Below are positions 1-6,646 of a stretch of 11,824 bases of DNA, piece by piece. Within the stretch, counting starts at the first letter, position 1. Every line of letters begins with the position of its first letter. A program made the translations under genes and the position numbers. The stretch lies in NCBI GenBank assembly GCA_934538895.1, contig CAKTCH010000026.1:1-11824 (forward strand). The letters run 5' to 3'. Origin of the DNA: an uncultured Alphaproteobacteria bacterium. Lineage in GTDB: Bacteria > Pseudomonadota > Alphaproteobacteria > Micavibrionales > Micavibrionaceae. Under the pieces are notes generated by a model. It ran no database searches and was not told where the DNA came from. It saw only the letters and a program-made list of their open reading frames with translations.

Positions 1-204
1 AGCCCTTTGCTGTTCGGATGCTGCCAGATATAGGCTGCTTCTATCAGCGATATGAGTTCAGGTTAGCTGAACCCTACAGAAAAAATCAACTGCTATTTTT
101 ACGGCACTGATTTTAATCACGGCCTACGCCTGTTTTAGGAAGGGTTTTCTATCAGAAGAGGTAAGTTCACGATGATAAAACCATGATCTTTACTTGGGAT
201 TTGA
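1..204. other. Intergenic flank downstream of the helicase gene
   Basis: This A+T-rich stretch lies beyond the stop codon of the minus-strand helicase. No gene can be supported in it. A plus-strand frame open from the window edge ends at a TGA at 108-110. It gives 35 unrecognised residues, so it might be the tail of an upstream gene or chance. A short hairpin (GTTCAG, five bases, CTGAAC) sits at 56-72 without a T-run on either strand. I see no convincing terminator for the helicase gene. Confidence 0.4.
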
Positions 205-2871
205 CTATACATTCCATTTTTCTTGGAAAATGTTCTGCATAGAGCCAAGTTTTGCGGGAAAATCCCTCTCGCATGTCATACCGAAGTATGTTGCCGCGCG
301 CGTCGCGCCTACATAAAGGTATTTCTCGAACAAGTCAGGCTGGCTTTCCGCCAGCTTGTCGATGCCCACGAAGAAAACAGCCTCGAATTCAAGCCCTTTG
401 ATATGCTGGACATTGAACACGCGCACGGCGCTGTCGCGTCCACGCACCTGTCCATCGGGGCATGGGATGACTTGTATGTTCTGATCCTCCACGGCGCGTT
501 TCAGCGCCTCGGCAACCGAGCGCACGGCTTCCTCGTCATTCACCAGGATAGCGATGGAGGGCAGCTTGTGGACGGACTTTTCGATTTCCTTGATACGGGC
601 GGCCAGCCATGCCGCCAGCGCATCCTCTTTGTCGGCGTTCAATGCCAGGACAGGCGCGAAACCCTCGTTGTCGGCATATTCTTCGGATATGTGAACGTCA
701 GCCGCGCCATCGCCTGACAGGCCAATAATAGCCTGTGCGAGGCGGTGTAGCTGGTTGCTGTGACGATAGGCGATGGAAATCCGTTCCTCGGCGATCTTGG
801 GGATGGCCCATTTCACCTGATCGATGGATCGCACGCCGCAGCTTGTAAAACGCTGGTTGAAATCGCCGCAGGCAAAGAAAGACCGTATGCGCGGGCGTGA
901 CATTGCCGCCATGCAGGCAAGCTGGATCGGCGAAAAGTCCGTGGCCTCGTCCACCAGCACTTGCGTGTAATAAAGGTTTTGAAGGCGATCCAGCGTCTTC
1001 TTGGCTTCCTCATCAGGACTTCTGATCCCAGCGATCAGGCTGTCGGTGTTGCGCAGGATTGCAAGCAGGATGAGATCAACTTCCAGGGGGTGTGCATCCG
1101 TCGGCGAAAAACCTTCGCCTTGATACCAGCGTCCCTCCGTCTGCTTTGCGCGGCGGAAACGGCGGTAACGGGCAGGAATTTTATCGATATATCCGCGCAC
1201 CGGATTCACAAAGCGCCGGAGCGCCGACTGGATGATTAGGCTTTTGCCGATTTCCTTGGCAAGGTCATCGGCAATGATCCTGTCGCCCAGCCATTCAACG
1301 ATGCGTCCCGTCGAGCTAGTTTTGGACACCTGTTTTCCTTGCGCGCGCGCCCTGGCATACGACCTGGAAACGCCCATATAGCGCGCCATGGCAGCGCGAC
1401 GCCCAACGCGGGGCGTGTCAATTTCCTCCTCGTCATCGGCATCCTGATCGTCTGCTTCGTCGTCAGCATCCGATAACCCTTCCATAAAGGTCGCCAGTTC
1501 GTCGAGGAAAGCGCGGTTTTTATTGACCTGAATGTTCAACGCTTCCTGGAATTTTTTGTCGGTCTCTTTTTTCCTGGCGTCGGCGATCTCTTTTATCGTC
1601 GTCGTCAACGCCGCAAGGACTGAAAACGTGGATGGCGCGGTCTTGTCATCAACACCATTGATCGTGGAAAGGATTTTTTGGCCGACGCCCGCGACTTCGA
1701 GTGCGGTGTTTTCGGACAGACGCTCTGCGTCGGCCTGCAGATCCTTCCAGAATTCCGCTTTTTGCCATTGGTCAAAATCGTCAAAAAGGCCGATCAGGTC
1801 TGCCTCTGCCGCAGGCGCCAATATCGCGGCGGCATCTTTCATGACAAGACGGCCCTTGTTCGCCGCCGATTTGAGAACCGGAAACTCGTTGCGGGCGAGA
1901 TTTTCCCTGAAATCTGACCAGGTACTGATCCGCTCATCCGAAGCCGGAATGCTTTCGCGGCTAAAAGCTTCTTTGACGTAGAGCTTTAAAAGCTCAGTGG
2001 GCGTAAACATTATCCAGTTGCGGGCGTGATCCGTTTCCGCATCTGTCTGGGAAAGTAGCCGTTTTTCATGATCATCAAGGAAGTCCGGATCGGCCTTTTG
2101 ACCCAAGCGCCGGATCAGGGTCGTCGTTTTCCCCGTGCCAGGCGCGCCCAGGATCATAAGCTGACTGTCCAGTGGCAGACGGAAAATCCTGTCCTGATAT
2201 TGGTCAAGGATAGGCTGATCGCGCAAATCCATCTTTTCGATGACGCTTCGGCGGATACCGTCGGTAATGTTTTCGTAGGTACTTTCCTCGCTTAACAAAG
2301 CCTCCAGCACGTTTTCGTCGATAGTGTCTACGCCAACCTGACGCAGAATCGCGCGCAAAGATTCGATGGTTTTCGCGTAGCCTTCGCCCCTAATCTGAAC
2401 ATCGAGCCCATCCCATTCAAGGTTAGCGAATTTTGGGAGAAAGCGTACGTTCTCCAGCACGGTGACGGGCTCGCCGTTGGGTAAATCATATTCCTCGCCA
2501 ACGGGGATAGAAGCCAGTCTCCCTATAGTATTGTCGTCTAGAATAGCTAGCTTAATGTTTCCTAGGCCAGTAAGGCTGCCACGCTTGCAAAAATAATAAG
2601 TTTGCTGCCCCCCATTTTCTCCCTCAACGGTAACGCGTGCAATGGCGGGCTCTTTAGATAGGGTTTCATGGCCTACACGGTTAATCTCTCGTCTGCGGCG
2701 AAGATTTAGATCCGCGTCACCGTTGGTAAAGCTGTTATTAGATATCTGCGTGGTTCTTACAAATCCATCCGCCAATGCCTCGCGCGCTTTGGAAGAAATT
2801 GTGGAAAAAGAGTCCAGGCTTTCCTGGGCGATGGTTTCAATGCGTCTTTGAACCCCTTCTTTAGCGGACAT
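205..2871 (-). CDS. Superfamily 1 helicase/ATPase, HelD-like layout, 888 aa
   Basis: A complete set of superfamily 1A motifs is visible: Walker A GAPGTGKTT at residues 242-250, a likely motif Ia near 287-297, Walker B/motif II VDEATDF at 640-646, motif III GDFNQ at 669-673, motif IV AYRHSNQ at 701-707, motif V QHIKGLEFE at 822-830 and motif VI YVGATRAA at 853-860. Residues 1-90 look mostly helical. Residues about 93-150 look like a small beta domain with weak resemblance to the GreA/GreB C-terminal domain. Between motifs Ia and II lies an insert of about 340 residues carrying an acidic run (468-485) followed by a basic one (488-513). Helical N-terminus, small domain and large insert in domain 1A recall HelD, the helicase that strips stalled RNA polymerase. 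A UvrD-type DNA helicase is the alternative. Start: AAAGG ten bases before ATG. The gene lies 22 bp after the DUF262 gene, probably in one transcript. Helicase fold is certain, subfamily inferred. Confidence 0.9.
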   Translation of the reverse strand: MSAKEGVQRRIETIAQESLDSFSTISSKAREALADGFVRTTQISNNSFTNGDADLNLRRRREINRVGHETLSKEPAIARVTVEGENGGQQTYYFCKRGSLTGLGNIKLAILDDNTIGRLASIPVGEEYDLPNGEPVTVLENVRFLPKFANLEWDGLDVQIRGEGYAKTIESLRAILRQVGVDTIDENVLEALLSEESTYENITDGIRRSVIEKMDLRDQPILDQYQDRIFRLPLDSQLMILGAPGTGKTTTLIRRLGQKADPDFLDDHEKRLLSQTDAETDHARNWIMFTPTELLKLYVKEAFSRESIPASDERISTWSDFRENLARNEFPVLKSAANKGRLVMKDAAAILAPAAEADLIGLFDDFDQWQKAEFWKDLQADAERLSENTALEVAGVGQKILSTINGVDDKTAPSTFSVLAALTTTIKEIADARKKETDKKFQEALNIQVNKNRAFLDELATFMEGLSDADDEADDQDADDEEEIDTPRVGRRAAMARYMGVSRSYARARAQGKQVSKTSSTGRIVEWLGDRIIADDLAKEIGKSLIIQSALRRFVNPVRGYIDKIPARYRRFRRAKQTEGRWYQGEGFSPTDAHPLEVDLILLAILRNTDSLIAGIRSPDEEAKKTLDRLQNLYYTQVLVDEATDFSPIQLACMAAMSRPRIRSFFACGDFNQRFTSCGVRSIDQVKWAIPKIAEERISIAYRHSNQLHRLAQAIIGLSGDGAADVHISEEYADNEGFAPVLALNADKEDALAAWLAARIKEIEKSVHKLPSIAILVNDEEAVRSVAEALKRAVEDQNIQVIPCPDGQVRGRDSAVRVFNVQHIKGLEFEAVFFVGIDKLAESQPDLFEKYLYVGATRAATYFGMTCERDFPAKLGSMQNIFQEKWNV

Positions 2872-2893
2872 TTATATTCGGCCTTTCTTATTT

Positions 2894-4726
2894 TTAAGCA
2901 TCGAGCGCGTTGGTTTTCCAAATATCTTGCGCCAAGGCCATGAGCAATCCGTGGCGCTGTTCGATGGCAGCAGCATCCCATGTCGGGAATGCGGCCAGCT
3001 TTTCATTGATCCGTGACACCGAGCTATTTTGTCCGATGGTAGCCAGTTCCACCATGGAACGCGTCAGGTAGTTGTTGCAATCGCGGTAGATTTTTAGCTT
3101 TTCGGCATAGAAATTATTGCCCGCAATGATGTTGTGAGGTTTTTCCAGTAGAGTCAGGTTACCAAGGCGGGTTTTATAGTCGTCGTACAGGGCATTGGGG
3201 TTTTCCGCTGCCCACGCTGCGCGCAGCTCGGCGGTGGGCGTGTCGGGCAGGATATGCTCGATCTCCAGCGTCGTGTACGGCTCCAAGCTGCCAGGGGTTT
3301 TCATGCCGCTGAAGGCCAGATCGACGTGTTGCGCTAGCCGTGCCAGCAGATAGCGCGTACGGTATTGCTGCATGGAATGAAGCGTGAGCCGCTTTAGGGC
3401 ATCGGATAATTCCTGTGCCTTGCCGTCCATGTTCTTTTGGAAATGATCGGCAACAAAGGCATTGATCTTTTCTTTCTGCGCGGTGGCGTCGCCAAGAGCG
3501 GCAATGCCGCGCATTTCATCGGCCCAGGTGGAGAAATTCTTTTCCAAATCCTTCGTCGGGGTCTTGGTGAAGATGTAATAGAACAGGAAGCTCTCAAGCT
3601 GAGTGACGAAGTGATCAAAGAGCGGCTTGGGCAGCGGGGCCGCGGCCAGCAGCAACACATAGTGCAAGCTGAACGCGCCGCCCGCCAGCCGTTTCAGGCT
3701 GTCCATGGCAAGGCTGGGCTTTCCGTCATTGCCAAGGCCGTTTGTGAAGTCGATATAATGCTCGACGCTTCGGATAACCTTACGCACGAATTCAAAAGGT
3801 TTCCCTGCGTAATCGCAGAGCGCCGCGTTGTCCTTGTTGATAAACCAGTCGTAGATTTTGTCCTCGTAGATGACGCTTTCGCCTTTTTCATTCTTGACCG
3901 GATAATTGGCCATCAAGAAGTAGCGCAGGAAGCGGAGCGGCTTTTCTTTCCCTTTTTCGAGCGGGCTGGTGATCTTTTTCCATTCGTCCTTGAGCTTAGA
4001 AAACTGATCGGGCGTCACTTGCGTGAAGAGAAGGTTTTTCAGCAAGTCCATCGAGTTCAGGCCGACGCCGCGCTCGTTGATGGTCTCGAAGATTTTGAGC
4101 GCGCTGCTGACGTCCGTAGAAATCTGGATGAACACAACGTTCGTCGCGAGGTAAAACCAGTATTTTTTGAGCTTGGTGACATCGTCGTAATTGTCCTGCA
4201 GATAGCGGTACAGGGTCGCGTAGGCATTGACGAGGTTTTCCAGCGATCCGAAGCTGGTGATACCCGCCGCCATGATGCCGGATCGCACGACCATGGGTTC
4301 ACCATTGATTTCCACCAGCTTGGCGATGACCTCGCTGGCGTTCTCGTAGCGCGGATCCAGCTTGAGGCGGGTTTCAATGCCGCTGCTAGTCGTGTAGCTG
4401 TCGGAAATCAGTCGGTTAAGGAGCTGGGCTTCTGGCTCCTTTTGCAGCAAATGCCGTAGGGCGCAAAGCAGCAGGAAAAACGTCGTCAGGCGTTGCTGTC
4501 CGTCGATGACTTCGTATTGACCTTTCTGCGTGGTCGGCGACACCAGTACAGTGCCGATAAAATATTCCCGCGTTGAGCCTGTATCGATCTGCTCGTTGAT
4601 GTCCTCAAGGAGCTGGTTTACCTCTTTGTCAGTCCATACATATTCACGCTGGTAATCAGGAATGATATAGAAACACTCCCTAAAGGCTTCTTCGATGCTG
4701 TATTTGTGATTCTCTATGCGAGCCAT
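2894..4726 (-). CDS. DUF262 + DUF1524 (GmrSD/SspE-like) NTPase-HNH nuclease
   Basis: The 610-residue protein joins two domains. The N-terminal DUF262 part shows IPDYQREYVWT (22-32), YFIGTVLV (55-62), the hallmark IDGQQRLTTF (74-83) and FETINERG...DLLKNLLF (213-234). DGQQR is the nucleotide-hydrolysis motif of this family. The C-terminal DUF1524 part shows IEHILPDTP (489-497) and RLGNLTLL (520-527) with later asparagines, the His...Asn...Asn pattern of an HNH nuclease; His491 is the probable catalytic residue. Related single-chain proteins include GmrSD, a Type IV enzyme cutting modified phage DNA, and SspE, which senses phosphorothioated DNA. Length and motif order fit an intact enzyme. No ssp, dnd or methylase gene is adjacent within the window, so a stand-alone modification-dependent nuclease or a partner of the downstream helicase is more likely than SspE. 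Start: GGTGA six bases before ATG. Its real target is unknown. Confidence 0.9.
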   Translation of the reverse strand: MARIENHKYSIEEAFRECFYIIPDYQREYVWTDKEVNQLLEDINEQIDTGSTREYFIGTVLVSPTTQKGQYEVIDGQQRLTTFFLLLCALRHLLQKEPEAQLLNRLISDSYTTSSGIETRLKLDPRYENASEVIAKLVEINGEPMVVRSGIMAAGITSFGSLENLVNAYATLYRYLQDNYDDVTKLKKYWFYLATNVVFIQISTDVSSALKIFETINERGVGLNSMDLLKNLLFTQVTPDQFSKLKDEWKKITSPLEKGKEKPLRFLRYFLMANYPVKNEKGESVIYEDKIYDWFINKDNAALCDYAGKPFEFVRKVIRSVEHYIDFTNGLGNDGKPSLAMDSLKRLAGGAFSLHYVLLLAAAPLPKPLFDHFVTQLESFLFYYIFTKTPTKDLEKNFSTWADEMRGIAALGDATAQKEKINAFVADHFQKNMDGKAQELSDALKRLTLHSMQQYRTRYLLARLAQHVDLAFSGMKTPGSLEPYTTLEIEHILPDTPTAELRAAWAAENPNALYDDYKTRLGNLTLLEKPHNIIAGNNFYAEKLKIYRDCNNYLTRSMVELATIGQNSSVSRINEKLAAFPTWDAAAIEQRHGLLMALAQDIWKTNALDA

Positions 4727-4759
4727 ATTTTTTCACCAATTATTGATATTTTCTAAATA

Positions 4760-4774
4760 CATCAAATGTTGATG
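4760..4774. promoter_or_regulatory. Perfect 6-3-6 palindrome upstream of the DUF262 gene, possible operator
   Basis: CATCAA-ATG-TTGATG is a perfect inverted repeat beginning 34 bases upstream of the nuclease start codon. A further TTGAT half-site lies at 4743-4747, between the palindrome and the ribosome binding site. Size and place suit a repressor site controlling the nuclease-helicase transcript. No regulator gene is adjacent, and I could not assign a convincing -35/-10 pair here, so the role is inferred. Confidence 0.35.
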
Positions 4775-5151
4775 ATTTCATAGCTTCCAGCCTTCCTGAT
4801 CCTGCAAATTTGATCTGCTATGAGGACACTGCTCATCAGCATTTATCCAAATGACTGGCCAGGAAAGGTCGGTTTTGGCCCTGAGTGCCGCCTTGCGTTC
4901 TTCAGAGAAAGCAAGCCAGCGCCTCCTGCAATAGTGCTTTCAAAGGCATACGAGCTCTTAACGGAGAGCCTCTTCCCGTATTTTTCTGAAGAGCACGCTA
5001 TGCCTCGACTGCCCCAACGCGCAAAAGATCAGAAATAGTCATAATTTCAATAAAATAAAGTTCTCTCTCCAGCCGGAGTGCTATACCGCTTTGGTTGTTT
5101 GAACACGCTTCCAAAACCGATAACCGGCTCTTTCTCATATGCCCATTCTAC

Positions 5152-5174
5152 ATAACTAAACCATCGCTAGTTAT
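5152..5174. repeat. AT-rich inverted repeat, 7-bp arms
   Basis: ATAACTA and TAGTTAT are exact reverse complements separated by nine bases. There is no T-run after either arm, so it is not a standard terminator. It could be a protein-binding site or chance in A+T-rich sequence. Confidence 0.3.
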
Positions 5175-5302
5175 CTGGGACAGCCCCTTAAAACCCTTTG
5201 TTTGTTTTTTCTAAGAAATATCGATATGTACCATACAGCCAGACCGCTTTACCGTTCCGGGGCTGGTAGTGATACTCCAGAAAAAAGTAAAGGAAGAGCG
5301 CC

Positions 5303-5500
5303 ATGAGTTGTAACGAAAAAAAACCTTTTAAGCTGAGTGATATCAGGGACTTTCTGGCCAGGGTATTTTCGGTCTCTTCGAGCGCTGCCGCAACGCAAGA
5401 TGAAGGCCCTACGTCTGGGCGGGTTTATAACGATAAGGAATATGCTCAGGAAGGGCTGACTGGTCGGCGGGAGCGCGGTTCACCCTCTCAATGGGGATAA
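5303..5500 (+). CDS. Small hypothetical protein, 65 aa
   Basis: The gene is supported mainly by a good ribosome binding site: AGGAAG at 5291-5296, six bases before the ATG if the whole hexamer is counted. The product is hydrophilic, with a lysine-rich start, a short amphipathic stretch around residues 10-25 (KLSDIRDFLARVF) and a polar, probably disordered, glycine- and charge-rich C-terminal half. It has no membrane segment, no signal peptide, and a single cysteine at position 3. I do not recognise a family. It is flanked by non-coding sequence on both sides, so it would be a single-gene unit. A short hairpin at 5553-5569 could end its transcript. Whether it is translated is uncertain. Confidence 0.5.
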   Translation: MSCNEKKPFKLSDIRDFLARVFSVSSSAAATQDEGPTSGRVYNDKEYAQEGLTGRRERGSPSQWG

Positions 5501-5552
5501 TGTCCCTATGTTCTGTCCTGCCTGACGGTCCTTCCCGACGACTCTGGTTCAT

Positions 5553-5571
5553 AAGCCATAGCCCGGCTTTT
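5553..5571 (+). terminator. Weak hairpin, possible terminator of the small gene
   Basis: AAGCC and GGCTT pair across a seven-base loop, and the second arm runs into four consecutive T's (5568-5571). The stem is only five base pairs and the T-run is short, so this is at best a weak intrinsic terminator. It lies about 50 bases after the small gene's stop and 20 bases before the next promoter. Confidence 0.3.
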
Positions 5572-5589
5572 CCGGTTTGCGACGCGCTT

Positions 5590-5619
5590 TTTAAACAGTG
5601 CGGCCTTTGGCGTTATAAT
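5590..5619 (+). promoter_or_regulatory. Sigma-70-type promoter of the phosphotransacylase-ackA operon
   Basis: A perfect -10 box TATAAT lies at 5614-5619, with TTTAAA (four of six matches to TTGACA) at 5590-5595 and an 18-bp spacer. Transcription would start near 5626, leaving a leader of about 50 bases before the chosen start codon at 5675. It is the best-formed promoter in the window. Confidence 0.6.
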
Positions 5620-5674
5620 CGGTTACTATCATATATCTGAAAAACAGGACGCGAACGAAAGGGGCATGGAAAAT

Positions 5675-6646
5675 ATGACGCAGGATACTTCAGGCGGCAA
5701 AGGCGCGAACGCGCCGGGCCGGGATCATTACAGCGATATCATGGAAAAATACGGCAAGCTGGGGCCGATGAAGGTCGCTGTCGTGCATCCCGTTTCCGCC
5801 AATGTCATCGAGGCGGTACTGGAGGCGGTGGCGGAGAATCTTATCGATCCTGTCCTGATCGGCCCCGCCGCGCGTATCAGGGCCGCGTGCGCAAAATGCA
5901 GTGTGGCGCTCGATGCCTTGACGATTATCGATACGGAACACAGCCACGCATCTGCGGCGAAGGCGGCGGAACTGGCGGCCAGAGGCGATGTCGATGCGAT
6001 TATGAAAGGGGCGCTTCATACGGACGAATTATTGTCGGCGATCGTCCCTTCGGCGGCGGGGCTGCGGACGGAGCGGCGTATCTCTCATGCCTATATAATG
6101 AACATTGCCACCTATCATAAGCCGTTGATTATAACCGACGCCGCCATCAATATCGCGCCGACGCTCGACCAGAAAGCGGATATATGCCAGAATGCGATCG
6201 ATTTATGGGGCGTTCTCTTCGGGCACGAGCGTAGGCCGAAGCTGGCTTTGCTGTCCGCCGTGGAAGTGGTGATGACCGCCTTGCCTTCCACCATCGAAGC
6301 CGCGGCCCTTTGTAAAATGGCGGATCGCGGGCAGATTACAGGGGGCGATCTGGACGGGCCGCTGGCCTTTGATAACGCCATCAGCAAGGAAGCCGCCGCC
6401 GACAAGGGGATCGCTTCATCCGTCGCGGGGGACGCCGATATTTTAATGGTGCCGAACATCGAGACCGGCAACGCGCTGGCCAAGCAGATGATCTTTCTGG
6501 GCAAGGCCGATGCGGCGGGGATCGTGCTGGGCGCGCGCGTGCCTGTGATTCTGACCAGTCGCGCCGACAGCACGCGCACGCGGCTTTTATCCTGCTGCGT
6601 GGCGCTGGCGCTCTCGCGCGCCTACAAGGAAGGACGGATTAAATAA
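5675..6646 (+). CDS. Phosphate acetyl/butyryltransferase family protein
   Basis: The enzyme transfers an acyl group between coenzyme A and phosphate (acetyl-CoA + Pi to acetyl phosphate + CoA, or the butyryl equivalent) in the cytoplasm. Family blocks, numbered from the outer ATG at 5666, are MKGALHTDELL (113-123), ITDAAINIAPTLDQKADI (156-173), the STIEAA...GQITGGDLDGPLAFD stretch (208-236), DILMVPNIETGNALAKQ (258-274) and the C-terminal TSRADS...RLLSC (297-310). Length is near 325 residues, usual for stand-alone PTA/PTB proteins. It lacks the MaoC-type hydratase domain that some homologues carry at the N-terminus. Start: the ATG at 5666 lies one base after GGGG, too close for initiation, so the in-frame ATG at 5675 is preferred. 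The gene overlaps acetate kinase by one base (TAATG), and that pairing favours acetyl-CoA as substrate, though butyryl-CoA is not excluded. Confidence 0.9.
   Translation: MTQDTSGGKGANAPGRDHYSDIMEKYGKLGPMKVAVVHPVSANVIEAVLEAVAENLIDPVLIGPAARIRAACAKCSVALDALTIIDTEHSHASAAKAAELAARGDVDAIMKGALHTDELLSAIVPSAAGLRTERRISHAYIMNIATYHKPLIITDAAINIAPTLDQKADICQNAIDLWGVLFGHERRPKLALLSAVEVVMTALPSTIEAAALCKMADRGQITGGDLDGPLAFDNAISKEAAADKGIASSVAGDADILMVPNIETGNALAKQMIFLGKADAAGIVLGARVPVILTSRADSTRTRLLSCCVALALSRAYKEGRIK

Larger units (their letters stand above)
4727..5302. other. 576-bp region without a convincing gene
   Basis: This is the divergent space between the minus-strand nuclease-helicase pair and the plus-strand genes. 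It is richer in A+T than its surroundings. The only open frame of any size (4820-5038, plus, 72 residues) has no ribosome binding site and no recognisable motif. The region contains a palindrome near the nuclease start (4760-4774), an AT-rich inverted repeat (5152-5174) and a bulged hairpin (CTGG-AGT / ACT-CCAG, 5263-5280) just ahead of the small gene at 5303. No tRNA, insertion-sequence end or attachment site was recognised. Confidence 0.5.

Noticed and set aside
3..110. Possible 3' end of a plus-strand gene entering from the left edge
   Set aside because: Only 35 residues are visible and no family is recognised. A frame this short is expected by chance in A+T-rich sequence.
3437..4459. 340-residue open frame antisense to the DUF262 gene
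   Set aside because: It is a shadow of strong coding on the opposite strand, where the DUF262 motifs are unambiguous. It has no family motif of its own.
2894..4726. Assignment of the DUF262-DUF1524 gene as sspE of a phosphorothioation system
   Set aside because: No sspABCD or dnd genes lie beside it in the window, so only the broader family name is justified.
4737..4765. Sigma-70 promoter for the DUF262 gene using TTGATG as -35 on the minus strand
   Set aside because: With a 17-bp spacer the -10 matches only two of six bases. The better AATAAT needs a 15-bp spacer and would put the transcript start inside the ribosome binding site.
4820..5038. 72-residue plus-strand open frame
   Set aside because: There is no ribosome binding site before the ATG and no recognisable motif. 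It lies in A+T-rich intergenic sequence, so it is treated as chance.
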